From contig NC_092864.1 of assembly GCF_032062135.1 (NCBI RefSeq), positions 16,379,762-16,443,761 on the forward strand: 64,000 nucleotides of DNA, written 5' to 3'. The notes beneath the pieces were generated by a model that was not told the origin of the DNA, searched no databases, and saw only the letters and a program-made list of their open reading frames with translations. Every line of letters starts with the position of its first letter. The first letter of the stretch is position 1. This DNA comes from Pyxicephalus adspersus (lineage: Eukaryota; Chordata; Amphibia; Anura; Pyxicephalidae). Shown piece after piece: positions 46,325-58,118 of the stretch. Made by a program: the position numbers and the translations under genes.

Positions 46325-47548
46325 CTCTAGCCCATGCTCCCAAAACATTGAGTCCATGACAGCGTGAGCTCACAGAAAGAGAGTTGGGATTGTGAAAGTT
46401 GCACTCAAATGTTCAGGAGTTGCAGCAATGCAATGGGGGCAGACAAGAACATGGGAAGTGTAGTCTACCCTCCGGAAAGCCTAATAAATTACAGGTTTAC
46501 TTTAAAATGGCTTGGTGCTGAATTGGTGCTCCCAGATATTGCACAGTAGTCTGATTGCAGGGTTTTGTTGCACAGGTGCATGAACTCTCTCCTTCTTGAC
46601 CTCCGTGTACGTAACCTAGATACATTGTTTGGAAACACAACATTAGCTAACATACCACTAATAAATGGCTTCGTTTCAGGTGCCCACACAGTTCCAGATG
46701 TCTTCTGCATCCACACATCTGGTGTTGACTGGGAAACCATCGGCTCCTGGACCATAGCCTGCCCACGTTACTGGAATGCCAAGGGTGTCAGGGCCAAAGA
46801 TAATGTTTTTCATCCCATGTCTGAATGATGGAACCAGACCAATACAGAAGGTAGCAGATATGTGTAAACGTATAGAGCATTTCCAGGCAAACAAAGATAA
46901 AACACACATACATAGCAACTGTTTTACCATATATTATATGTAAAGTTAAACTCAGAAAGTGGACCTGTATTCAAAGGTTGACATTTATTCTTATGAGCAA
47001 TCTTGCTGGAAAGATAGAATATACATAACACAGGTCTGATTTTCTTAATGATTGAAAATACTACTCCAAACTCTCTCTATTATTGGCCACATGACCCAAA
47101 GCTTAGGCATCCAATCATGTGATCCTTTTGAAGGGCAATAATGGGCCCATGTGCAGAACAGACTTGGGGCAGAGCTGCTTGGGGTGCTCCTGTTCACTGA
47201 GGGGAGTTTGGGGTCCTTTGCACCTCCCTGACCGTCCCTGGTAAAGGGGAACCCCTTCATCAGAGACTACAGAACAAAAACTTCTAGGCTTCACATGACC
47301 TGCACAGACGAGAACCAACAGCAAGGTAAGTATTCAGCCATTCTGTTTTTTCATTATGTATCCCAACAGGACAAATAAAATAGATCTAAAAATAGAGATC
47401 CAAAGCAAGGTACTAAAGTATCATGACAATTTCAAAAGTCATATTGAGTCATATTTTTGGCTGGAAGAACTCTCCAATGGACTTCTGCTTGACCTTTCTA
47501 GCTTTCCAGTGCTACTGTCTAAATATGGTACCGCAGGCTAATATAAAC
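46325..47548. other. Intergenic, no gene recognised
   Basis: Several 61-88 codon ORFs on both strands between 46.49 and 46.93 kb overlap each other and lack motifs. No gene supported. Confidence 0.5.
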
Positions 47549-47960
47549 TGTATACCCATATATTGACCAAAACATTGACCACACCAACCTAATATTGCAT
47601 AGGTCCCCCTTTTGATGCCAAACAACCCGTCAAGGCATGGAATGTACCAGACCTCTAAAGTTGTCCTATGGCATCCAGTCCCAAGACAATAACAGTAGTG
47701 CGTTAAGTGACATGGGCTCAGCTGACCAGCCCTCTTCACGTAGTCCTTCCCGCTGCCATATCTTCCCCAGGTAAAGGACACATGTCCCCATCCATCAACA
47801 TGGGCAAGCTGATTGTGCCAACAACTAACAGTCCCCTTTAATAAATGCACACACAAACTGTGTAAGTACAAGCGGCATAGACAACAAACGATCCCCATTA
47901 TGTCAGATGCCATACTCCTCTCCAGTTGCCTTTTGGTGAACCAAAGCATTATGGTATAGC
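47549..47960 (-). pseudogene. Tc1-like transposase remnant
   Basis: The minus strand keeps scattered blocks of a Tc1 transposase: AHVDGWGHVSFTWG (compare the family 'HVDGRVRVRR.PGE' region), MLWF, and TTLEVWYIPCLDGLFGIKRG with TYAILGW, like the C-terminal 'TFRGLVESMPRRVRAVLAAKG' motif of this clade. The central catalytic DDE segment is missing between the blocks, and no N-terminal HTH is found. The plus-strand start 'tattgaccaaaacattgacc' looks like the decayed terminus. Non-functional. Confidence 0.65.
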
Positions 47961-48067
47961 CCACTGATGCATCTCATTTTGACATAGACGTGGTGGTATT
48001 TGGTTTTTGCACATCTGAACCAAATGAAGGACATTCGAGAAAATTGTGGATGAATTGTGGTTTCTTT

Positions 48068-48286
48068 GAGCAATGAACAATTTGTAACTCTCAGGTCAGT
48101 CTAGGTGACCCCTGTCTATAAGGGTGACATTGTTCCCAATGGCCAGCAATGTAAGAGGAATTCTTCCCATTGACCACCATGTTAATATACTGTGAGCTGT
48201 GGATATAGTAATTATGTCCGGGGTTCCCTGAAGACCTGAAAGTGATATGAAGGGTTTCCTCATGTTATAAAAATTAAGAAACACTG
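48068..48286 (+). mobile_element. hAT-type MITE, family H copy 5 (left end lost)
   Basis: 'tttgagcaatgaacaatttg', 'caggtcagtctaggtgaccc', 'ccaatggccagcaatgtaag', 'gtgagctgtggatatagtaa' and 'ccctgaagacctgaaagtg', ending 'aattaagaaacactg'. The terminal CAGTGTTTCTCAACC is absent on the left. Confidence 0.7.
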
Positions 48287-48289
48287 CTG

Positions 48290-49080
48290 CATTGGTCTTG
48301 TCTCTGAAATGTGCCAGGTTCTAGGATGACGTGCCTGGTCCTATTAATACTGCTGCCATTTATATCACCTTTACACATCCCTTTTAACCCATTTTTGCTT
48401 CCGTGGGATAGGAAGGAATTCTTTTGTTATTCCTGGACTCACTGAATGATATGCATTATCCAGATCTGTGCTGGTTGCAAAAGCAACTACATTATGTTTC
48501 AGAAATTTGGCTTCATCACATGGCAATTATTTAATGTCTGTTCGGAAATCTGTTACAAATTACATCTCAAATAACATTTTTAGCCTGTGTGTTTTATTTT
48601 AATTGCCCAATAAAAGAAAATCTTTACATTTCCAGAGCAATTGCAAATGTGATTATATCCATTCTGTTCCTAGATGATCTAGGATGGTATAGTTCACCAA
48701 TCGGTCAGTAGAGAGCAGTGTTGATCTTTGCATTACAAACTTCTGCTTTTGATAAATTTCTGCTGTATTCTCATAAAAATTCTCCAAGTTGTATGCAGAG
48801 ATGTGCAAAGCTTCATGATCACTGAAATACAAGCTATTTTATGTGGTGGCACCATCATTTGCATAGGGTGGACTAGAACAACTAGAGGCAACTAGAACCA
48901 AGATGAGCTTACAAGTGGGGGAAGAGTTTTGAAACAGTGCACCATGCATCATAATGATGATGGTGGATATTCCTAATGACATTCTTTATTGTGACCTAGC
49001 ACAGAACCATCTTCCTTTAGAGCTTTTAATGTCCAGACACCTGAGCTGTAACTTATTTCCACGGCGGGCCACCAGTCTAA
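48290..49080. other. Intergenic, no gene recognised
   Basis: No supported ORF or repeat boundary. Confidence 0.55.
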
Positions 49081-49082
49081 TA

Positions 49083-49827
49083 CGAGGGGGTGCTGATAAG
49101 TTCCTGGCTTTGCCCAGAAAGAAGAGAGCCAGAGTTATGAAATAACACATTTATTCAACATCTTCCACCCTAAAACTGATGCACTTGGTACAGCGTAGTT
49201 GCAGCTTTTCTAGACCGTTCATATAAAATTCCTTTGGTTGAGCCGCAAACCAGCTCACAGGAGCATCTTTGACACAGATGATCAGAAATGTCCTCAAAAC
49301 GTTGCCCCTTCAGGTGTTTCTTCAAATTCGGGAACAGATAATAGTCCAAAGGGGCCAGGTCAGGTGAGTAGGGGTGGTGGTGGACCAGTTGGAAACCCAA
49401 GGTGTTCAATTTGCCAGCCACAATGTTGGACGTGTGCGCAGGTGCATAGTTGGGGGGGCGCCCACTGTGGGGCTCATCTTCCATGGTGAAATGCCCAGAC
49501 TGGAAACGAGATATCCAGGTTTTGACAATGCGGTAGGAAAGACACTTCTCCCCCAGTGTTTGTGACATCTCAGTGTGAATGTCCTTTGCTGACTTTCCCT
49601 AAAGAAACAAAAACTTCATGACGGCTCGTAACTCCAACAACTTAAAAACTTGCTTGTGCCTCTGCCATCACAGCTTCTCACTAAAAGAAAAAACAGTTTT
49701 ACGAATCGCAAGGCCTGATTTATTTGCACAGTTACATACTAAGATATTAGGCTGCCATATGCCCCACACTCATTTCTCTATTTCATCTGGAAGGGGGCAA
49801 AGCCAGGAACTTCTCAGCACTCCCTCG
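49083..49827. mobile_element. mariner-type transposon, internally deleted
   Basis: 745 bp flanked by TA. The 33-bp terminal inverted repeats (left CGAGGGGGTGCTGATAAGTT then CCTGGCTTTGCCC; right CGAGGGAGTGCTGAGAAGTT then the same 13 bp) differ at two positions. Complete mariners are about 1.3 kb, so roughly 0.5 kb of the interior is missing. Close match of the ends suggests moderate age. Confidence 0.92.
49170..49668 (-). pseudogene. mariner (DD34D) transposase, deleted and frame-broken
   Basis: The minus strand shows an N-terminal HTH part (GKSAKDIHTEMSQTLGEKCL, then TWISRFQSGHFTMEDEPHSG RPP with a space at the 20-residue limit) joined directly to NYAPAHTS. HHHPYSPDLAPLDYYLFPNL and KKHLKGQRFEDIS follow. 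The Asn of NYAPAH sits where the second catalytic Asp belongs, and exactly 34 residues separate it from the Asp of LAPLD, confirming DD34D spacing. The segment with the first catalytic Asp is gone, and a TAG and an upstream frameshift break the start. It cannot be active. Confidence 0.9.
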
Positions 49828-50035
49828 TATATCTCATTAGTACAGACAAAGGGGATGTATGTGACCTCTGTAAGGGCGACCACTGTCACTGGTACAGAAT
49901 GTGATAGTAACTTTTTAGAGGTATTTCCAGAACAAGAATAGAGAGTTCTTTTAATGGGGCAGAGATCCCCAGGTTGTAACCCTTCTCTACTTTCTGCAAA
50001 ACTAAACTAACTAACTATACATATACTATAAAGGA

Positions 50036-50416
50036 TGTGCATACCCCTTCAAACCGTTGTGTTAACATGTTTCCAGCAATGGTTGGTGTTAATGCTACAA
50101 CATACAAAGACATTTTAGATATTGTGATAATAGCTTGGAATGTCCCTATTTGGTCCAAAATGGCCATGCCCCGTATACAAATCCAGATCCATAGTTTGAT
50201 GAGTTTGATAAGTAGGAAATCCGTGGCCTGAACAGAACCCAGATGTCAACCCTACTGAACACCATTTGGAGTGCCAACTTTGGGTCAGTTCTTCTTGTCC
50301 ATTATCGGTTCTAGCTCCACTTTCTGGAAGAGGCTTATATACGGATGGGGGGTGCACACATGATGGGCTGTAAATGTGTGACAGTCAGGTGTCCAGAAAC
50401 ATTTGACCTTATAGTG
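50036..50416 (+). pseudogene. Tc1-like transposon remnant, second clade
   Basis: The plus strand around 50228-50275 reads WPEQNPDVNPTEHHLECQL, matching the Tc1 block '(S)PDLNPIEHLW', so the third catalytic Asp region is retained. The end 'caggtgtccagaaacatttg' then ACCTTATAGTGTA matches the usual '...AGGTGTCCACATACTTTTGG...TAGTGTA' terminus of these elements. Frames are broken, and the N-terminal half and left end are not recognisable. Confidence 0.6.
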
Positions 50417-50954
50417 TAAATACAAGTTTGCCAAATAAAGTTTATTACTATCTGCAAAATCCCTGTGTACATAGCGACACCATAACCATTACTTGATCTG
50501 CTGTATGGAGCCAACTACATTACGTACACACAGCACACAAAGCTATGAGAGAAGTAGAAGCTTTACGTCCATGTGCCGGAGGTTATAGAGTTGACAAATT
50601 CATTGGAAATCAGATCCACAATAAACTCTCACTGTCACTTTTTCAAAAGTAGTTGTCAAATCTCATGTAATACCATCAAGCTGCCAACATCCCTATTTTT
50701 AAAAGTAAAATCAAAACATAGCAGTAGTTGGGACTTTTAAGGCAGTCAAGACAAAAGAATTATTTACATAAAATAAAAAATTATTTATTATATCAGAGAA
50801 ATTCTATACATTAATCAACCTATAAAAAAAGGTCCCTATTACCTCACCTAGAAACATATAGGTAGGTATATAAACGGACTTTATTAAAATCCAGTGAATA
50901 ATGTGCTAATAAAAAGAGTAAACATGTTTGTGATGGTACTGTAACAAATTTTGA
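50417..50954. other. Intergenic, AT-rich repeat body leading into a core-motif repeat
   Basis: 'ggactttattaaaatccagt' and 'gaataatgtgctaataaaaa' at 50876-50925 look like the body of the repeat whose core follows. No gene. Confidence 0.45.
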
Positions 50955-51005
50955 CAATCCGACGCGTTTCACAGAAACGACGCGCTTCTTCAGGGATTTA
51001 CATGT
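50955..51005 (-). repeat. Dispersed repeat core: CCTGAAGAAGCG ... GAAACGCGTCGG
   Basis: The minus strand reads AAATCCCTGAAGAAGCGCGT, CGTTTCTGT, then GAAACGCGTCGGATTG. CGTTTC-TGT-GAAACG can form a hairpin. Outer blocks are shared with 22.4, 52.6 and 59.35 kb. Confidence 0.55.
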
Positions 51006-52580
51006 ACAGATCATGTACAGGCACTAAAAGCAATACAAATAAGTACATAATTAGTCATATCAAATACATCTCTTTAAATTCATTCAAAATCCAATTCATT
51101 TCAAAAGAGGGAAAACAAAGGAAACTCACTGTCACTTGTCAAGGTAATATTTGCTTAAGGTGGGGATAGCAAGACAAAGAAAAGACTGCAATAGCTCCCC
51201 AAAAAATAACAGCACTGCTGATTCAGATATGTCAAACTCTCTTCTTTTTCCACTTTGGACACCAGAAGTAATAGAATCTTTAAGAAACATGCAAAAGCCA
51301 TTACAACATATGTTGGCTACATCAACCTAGATTTCATTGATATAGCTTTTAAGTAGGTAAGTAAGTTTAACCTTGATAAGAGTCATCTATGTCATGTCAA
51401 CAAAATAATAATAGGATGGGGCTGTTTGATGGATGCTTGTGGGAGGTGGGGCCCCTATGTGTTACTAGATCAAGAAATAAGGCAAGCACCCACATGGCGA
51501 AATAAATCAGTGGTATTGATTTTTTAAACAGAACTCCACTTTTACAAAATATAAATGATATATATAGTATTTTATAGGTGGCCTTAAGTGGGGATCTGCT
51601 GTAAAGCAGCATTGTGCAGACCAGAATTTGCCTACAGTCCTACTGTGCAGGTAAAGCTGATAAAAATATTATTCCAGGTACTAGATGCATATTTTAAATA
51701 CATTTCATTTATTTTAATTAAAATCTAACTGCTATGTTTTCATTATGTTTGCACTGAATTTGGCTTTAAATTGTCTGCCCACGCATGGACTAGGTCTTTC
51801 CTGAAAAAGCAAAATCAAAGGATGGTAGCATGATGCTAGAATTGCAGAACTAGACTGGATTTTCCACCAGGATATCATCTATGTGGATGATCCTCCGGAG
51901 ACTTGGAAAAAGCGTGGGAGCAAAAAAATGTCCATCAGGCGAGGAAATGTTCTCACCTTGTTGTACGAATTGCAATGTAAGATGAAGTAAAGGTTAGAAT
52001 TTTGGCAGCCAAAGATCTGTTGCTTGCTTGAGTTCATTTCTGCTTGGGAAATATTGCTGCGACAACTAAAGGCCAATTTCTAATGCTCATAATAGGTTTT
52101 CACAAAACACCCAATAGGATAATAGATTCCCCTGTAATACCCTGGGTGTGGTGGGTTTTTTTGGATTGTAGGTAGTGTCAGTGATTTAATATCCCATCTG
52201 GCTTTATTGTTAAAATAAATATTGCATACAATCCTTTTTAGCTTGTTTGCTTTGTTCTTCTATCTGGTCGCCTGCCGTTACAAGTTCTTTTCCTTCTCTG
52301 GCAGGAGGCAGTCCTTAATGCTGCAGAGCCGTCCTCTGAAGGTTTCCCCTGTGAGACCAGAAAAATTGACGTCATACCCTAGTATGTGGCGGAACCCTGG
52401 GATTACAGGAAGTGGGTTCTAAATGGCACTGGGTGTCATTGAATTTAAAGGCGTTTAAATATACATATACTCATTGCAAAAAGTTACCAGTAATTTTTAA
52501 TAATACAATTCCATTATTAAAACATCATAAAATCAATATACAGATCTGAATGCTGGTATACATAAGTACAAACAGGCTGA
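51006..52580. other. Intergenic, no gene recognised
   Basis: No ORF above 72 codons with any motif; no terminal repeats found. Confidence 0.55.
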
Positions 52581-52630
52581 GAAAGTTCAACACGTTTCTC
52601 GGATCATACAGTGCTTCCTCAGGAACATCT
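52581..52630 (-). repeat. Dispersed repeat core, degenerate copy
   Basis: The minus strand reads GTTCCTGAGGAAGCACTGTA, TGATCC, then GAGAAACGTGTTGAAC. It follows the same order as the other cores, with G-to-A changes at CpG sites. Confidence 0.4.
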
Positions 52631-52811
52631 ACATCATACAAAGGCAACCGTGTAAAGCTCCAATTATCTCACACTTATTACCAACCTATTATTGTATCAA
52701 ATATTACCAACCCTTTTAATGTACTCTTATTAATAGGTTGATAATGCCATTGAATTTACACTGAAGAGCTAACATTTTTAGGTGATACTGGGTTACATTT
52801 TGGTGACAATT

Positions 52812-52980
52812 CTCCAAGACTGGAGAAGATAAACTATCATGGGAGAAACCGGAACATAGAATGGAAAGCTTAAAAATCTTTTACTATTAGTTGGAAAAAT
52901 GGTTTCAATCAGATCAGATTCATGATGTGATAGTCCAGTGATAGTCTTTTTTCTCAAGTCTTGAAGAGCTTTAATGCATT
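52812..52980. mobile_element. Foldback MITE, family F copy 3
   Basis: 'aattctccaagactggagaa', 'gataaactatcatgggagaa' on the left and 'gtgatagtcttttttctcaa', GTCTTGAAGAGCTTTAATG on the right form decayed inverted arms matching the 35.9 and 45.8 kb copies. Confidence 0.65.
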
Positions 52981-53824
52981 ATATCCAAAGTATTGGATTT
53001 TCTCTTACTTTAATGCTTTTACACTGGTGGTCCAAACATCAATTTGGCATGTCTAGCATCTATGGACTTTATAGGTTTTATTCTCTCATTACACTGAACA
53101 ACATACTCTGCCAAGTAGAGCCTGACACCATTTAGGTCTCCACAGATGCACTTGTCTATGTGGTTCCCACCTGTCTTTGTTGCATTGCCCTGTCCTATCT
53201 GTCTGGGCTCTTTGGGATTCCATTGGAGTATGTTTTCCTGTAAGATATAATTTGTCCTCACATCTCCTCCATTCCACTTTTGCTGACACCCAACCTGACA
53301 TCCTTTTTTGATTCTTACTTGTGTCATCCCATCTTCCCTTTGTTCACTTACAATTCACTAGAATGCTTTTTTCTCCAGAAAGAATGAATAAAGTCTTGCT
53401 GTGCACCATATTCCAAACATAGTTTTGCCAATGGCTCTTTCTCAGTTTTGCTGGCCCACTTCTGTCTTTATTTGATGTGCTGCCAAAGCTGCCTCTTTTG
53501 ATTCTCTGCCGGACGCTGACCACCTTGTTCTACCTGTCTTTTGCCCAACATGAACCTGCCAGGTTCATATCTCCTGCATGTGTTACGTTGCCTTCTACTG
53601 CCAGGCCTGCACTGTCAGATTCCTTCCTACTTCCCTGTCTTCTATCTCTGAGAACCTTTCTGCTGTTCGCTCTTCTTTTGGCAAGCCACTATTTTTTGTA
53701 AAAAAGTGTCTTTTGAAGGTTTATCTATTGTTCTGCTTAACTCTAACCTGAGGTCATCAACTTCTCAGGTCCACTGGCCTAGTCCAGACTTTCTATTTTA
53801 AGGCAACCAGCATACCCTCTGGAC
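52981..53824. other. Intergenic, no gene recognised
   Basis: ORFs at 53019-53327 (minus, 102 codons) and 53477-53701 (plus) have no known motif. The pyrimidine-rich character near 53.4-53.7 kb is noted only. Confidence 0.5.
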
Positions 53825-54542
53825 CAGGGATGTCAACTCAAATACACATTTCAGGGCCAAAATTAAAAACTTAGACAAAGTCGCGGGCCAACCTTGAAAT
53901 TTACTGAAAAAAATTGAGGAAATGTTTCCTTCTCATTAGGAAACAAATAGGTTTTCTCTTTTCATATGGAAACAAAAAGATTTTGCTTCACATTCAATCT
54001 GGAACAAGCTTATAATAGCGAAAGAGGAATAAAGCATTTTTTTTTAATTTTATTTAAGGAAAAATCTTATGTCTCTTTCTCTATTTTTTAGCCTTCTGAG
54101 TTAAATTTCAATGGTAACATTTTGCACATGCTAACAATAAAAAAACCAATATTCTTCTATGAAAATCCAACCATTCAAGTCCATGCCTTGGAGTAGCAAG
54201 GAAAAGTACAGCTGAGGGGGAGTGCTGGAAATGCCAGACACAGCCAATGCGGAGCTAAATCATATGAGTGGCCCGCCGCTGAAACTCCCTCTTCATTGAA
54301 ATGGCGCCACTACTAAAATTCCCGGCATTATTTGTATCTATAAAACAGTCCAATGGGGGGCCACGCATAGGCCGAGAACCCGCTGGTCTATAGATGCGAG
54401 TGATGCCGGGAATTGTAGTAGCAGAGCTATTTCAATGCAGCGGCGGGCCAGCTGGAGTTCATATTTAGGATTCCTTTGGGGGACAAAAAAAAAGGACGTT
54501 GGGGGCTAGCTTTTGCCCCCGGGCCAGAGTTTGACACCCCTG
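53825..54542. mobile_element. hAT-type non-autonomous element, family Z (718 bp)
   Basis: Ends CAGGGATGTCAACTCAA and AGAGTTTGACACCCCTG form a terminal inverted repeat of the widespread CAGGGGTGTCAAACT type. Flanks ctctggac and ctctagaa match at 6 of 8 positions. The interior carries 'gccgggaattgtagtagca' and, inverted, 'actactaaaattcccggc' (54310-54425), a nested foldback, and 'gcgggcca' words near both ends. No ORF. Confidence 0.85.
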
Positions 54543-57500
54543 CTCTAGAATATTATTCCTAAAATCTGTTCACCACATTGTTTATCTGTTCTTTGGTCTG
54601 GGGTCTGCACTCCAGTAGTATTTGTTTATAGACTAAAACCATTGGTTTACAAATTTGTTTCAAAGGTATTTGCATAGTTTCCATGCCTTCCTAGAAACCA
54701 AAAGTATGCCTTTCTAGTTATTCTGCAGCTAAACTCACCGGGTCTGGCTAACCATTCCAGCCCTTCCGATGTAAGCTGAACAAGGGACAGAGAGATAAAT
54801 ACATGATTGAAACACAAATGAAGATTTGTATTTTAAAATGAGTATTTAGATTTGTATTTTAAAATGAGTAAGAAAGGCAAAAGACGGCTTTCTGTTGCAA
54901 ACGTAAACTGATAAAACAATACAATTTATTAAAGAAAAACTTTTACATAAAAAAAAATTCAAATTTTAATATAAACATATAACATAAACATTGGTATATG
55001 AGCTCATTACAATAAATCATGAAGCGAATAGATTCGTATTTTGCCAAACTGCTCTGCAAAACTGCACAGTCAGGTTGGTGACCCAAAATCTATTCCCTAA
55101 TTGGCTTCCAGTATTGCCCCTTTCTACCCAGAGTTCAAGTTGTTGGCTGTTGCCAAGTCTAACTTGGGGTATTTACTTTCAAAATACATTTGTTTACAGA
55201 GTTCAGATTAAATCAGTTTTAAATGGTGGCTTCTTTTTAGTGTATTAAACATCAGGGAGGCTCCCACCACCCGGCCCAACTCCAAACCTATATTTATGAT
55301 ACGGCCTTCACCTGGACTACCTAATCCAGCTTCTGACATGCTTAGTCTCTACACAGCTCTTGATCTGCCTACACTTGTGTCGTCTTATCTACCTGCTGTC
55401 CTTTCTCCATCTCTGCCAACTGGCCCAGCGCCAGACTTTCCTGCACCTGGACTAACTTATCTTGTATGAGAACCAACTCCATCAATTGCAGCTTATCCAG
55501 ACAACTTCCATCTGTACAATGTGACCTAGTTTAAGATCTGCCTTGTCATCAAACCAGTGCAAGGACCATCTGGAGGTTCTTTTAAAAGGACTAGCTACTG
55601 ATATGATCCCACGGAAATTCTTAGGACTCCTAGGCAGTAAAGAGGGATCTTCTCAACTGAGACCTACACCAACATTTATTCTAAACATATGCAAAACTAT
55701 TGTGGTTGCAGTTCTTTTAGGAATATAGAACCTTGCTTTGCTTTGGCTGCCTGGTGGTTGGAGATCCCTTGAAGTCTTTAAATTGCAGGAACTCAGACAC
55801 CAATGTCCATGGTAAAAATGCTTGTTGGGCATCAGGTAACCTTTCATGCCCTGACACTCCAGCTAAAGCATGGTGGTATTGGTGGAACTTACTAATTACT
55901 GAGATTCCATTGCTGAGGTTTCCTATCAGTACTTAAAGCCATGGCTTTGTAATGTGGTGACAGTAGGGTAGAACTACGTATTCTGAGTCATAAATGTCAC
56001 CCCTGGACCCTCGAAAAATAGCAAGTTGGCATGTTATAAAGCTTGCCAAAACTATAGTCTTTGGATGGAGGTGTCTTTTCATTTCATACTGGAAAACCCC
56101 TAAAATATAACACCATGCTATTCTTGATTTCTTGCTGTGTGTTTTAATATGTGAACCTGCTAAGTCTTTGCATTATTGTAGCGTTCTTTGTTATTTTAAC
56201 TAACTTTTATTATTATTAGGAACCACATGCTGATGCCATATTCATCCCAAATGTCCCTTAGGGATCTCGATGTGATTGCAGGTGTGGTCCAGCGGTTGTT
56301 CGTTTGGTGTTAACCACACAAGCATGTGGGTTTGGTTTCAGCCACAGCTACTTGTACTCTCTGTGTGTTCCTGAAAGCAATCACGTAATCCCACATCTCT
56401 GTTGAAACAACCATATTTGCTATAATCATTGGAAACAGTGTTAACCAAGACTCCGCTTTCCACTGGAGCCTAGACAGTGCTAAGTGTAACAAGCATTTGC
56501 ATTGAGCTGATGTAGCACATAGTTCGTTAATGTCTAGGCCTAAGGTCTGTTTTAAAATTTACTATGGCAACCAGTGGAAAGCTTACTTTATGACTAGGTC
56601 AAAGGGACACAACATGTCTCAAACAGGTCTGACACTTGATTGAAATTTTATTACCTGGGTTGGTAAAAGAGGTGTTGATGCCAGAAGCAATCAAGTCATA
56701 GAAAAGCAACACTGGGGTAATGCCAATGGATGTACCGACACATCTGTCCCGTAATACTACATTTGGCTTTCTCATGGCAGATAAAATTTCTTCCTGTATC
56801 TTGAAGTTTCCAACAACCCCAACTGTAAATGGGGGTCACCAGAAGCCTTTAAAAAAATTCCACACAATGAGCCCGGGAAACACGTTGGTTGCTGGTTTTT
56901 GTGATGGGTTATGTGGCAAATAAAGATGCCTACTGGGTTCACATTGGGACATTGTTTTACTCCTTTAGACAATTTTTGTTCTCTTTTTTGCTATATGGCC
57001 AAGCCTTCTGAAAGAATGTTATAGAAAATACACCTACTGGACTTTATTATACAAATGTAGTATTCTCTATCTTCCAGCAATCTGTTTTATACTATCTTTT
57101 TTCAAAGCAGAAAGTGAATCCTTGGGCATCCTTAGAACGAAATTATAGTGGTGCATGAAGCCAAAAATGAAGAGCATGACCACATTGCACTAAATGTGGG
57201 AGGTCCTTCAAAAGGGATGGTTAAATAGAACCACAATGTACTCACTGTATACACGGTACACATAGAAAATTCATTACAAATGCCTTTCTTCATGCAGAGT
57301 ATAAAGATAACCCTTTGTCTCTTATCCAAAATTCTATTGAAACTTTCCTTTTGGCACCAGGCTCCCTAGGCCACGTTCCCTCTCTCCTTCCTTCTGCAGC
57401 ACAACTCCCTTCCAACCCCATGGTTTCAAGGCTCCCTGGCTGCACTTCTCCCCTTTTTTATTCAGCACACCTCCCTTCCATTGCCTTTCCCCTTTTTCCC

Positions 57501-57758
57501 CACCTCCACTGCAGTCCCATGCTTCCCTGGCCACAATATGCTGCATCAGAGCCCAGAGATGTGGCCACTCAGGTCTTGCTTAAATCTCCCAATACCCTAT
57601 TGGTTCCACTAAAACATATATAAATATAGAAAGTCACGAGTCTATATTCTGGACGAAAATTTTATTGGAATAAATTAATGTGCTGAGTGCATGTATGGCT
57701 CAGCTGGGAAAAGGCCTTGTTGTGCCAGGAAGGTTGCACAACTGATATCTCCCAGAAT
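54543..57758. other. Intergenic, no gene recognised
   Basis: A 28-bp near-duplication 'agatttgtattttaaaatga' occurs at 54823-54870. The ORF at 54991-55248 has a faint 'VRLVTQNLFPNWLPV' stretch that could be a decayed LINE but is too weak to call. 57330-57540 is pyrimidine-rich with repeated 'cagcacaactcccttcc/cagcacacctcccttcc'. No gene supported over 3.2 kb. Confidence 0.5.
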
Positions 57759-58118
57759 CAGTGGTCGCTAACCTTTTTGTTGTCATAAACCACTAATTTC
57801 ACGGACTCCCGACCACCCATGTGTGGGGAGCTGTGTGTCCCTCAAAGGGGAAGACACTTCCCCCAGAGTGACGTCATAATGCCAGAACCCTCCCACTTTC
57901 CCCCTGTCGCAGGTCTGTGCCTGTGATGGGAGAGTGTGCAGGTTGTGTCCAAAAATTCAAACCCTCGCATCGCCCCAAGCCTGCGATCCGTACAGGGGAC
58001 ATGGTCTGGTTCAGGGGGCTCTGGCCGGTGTGCCCCCCCAGCGGGGTCCTTCTGATGACCTCACTGGGGGAGCAATGGCCGCTGTCTACCAAAATTGGCC
58101 GGTGGTTGGCGACCGCTG
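57759..58118. mobile_element. hAT-type MITE, family G copy 2
   Basis: 360 bp. Starts CAGTGGTCGCTAACC and ends GGTTGGCGACCGCTG, a 15-bp inverted repeat with two mismatches. Flanks cccagaat and ccctaaat match at 6 of 8 positions. The interior 'gctctggccggtgtgccccc' and 'gacgtcataatgccagaacc' is shared with 46072-46324. ORFs on both strands are artefacts of the GC-rich interior. Confidence 0.88.

Noticed and set aside
54991..55248. Faint LINE-like stretch (VRLVTQNLFPNWLPV)
   Set aside because: Similarity to reverse transcriptase C-termini is too short and could be chance.
57330..57546. Pyrimidine-rich stretch with ORFs on both strands
   Set aside because: Looks like a degenerate simple repeat; no gene signal.
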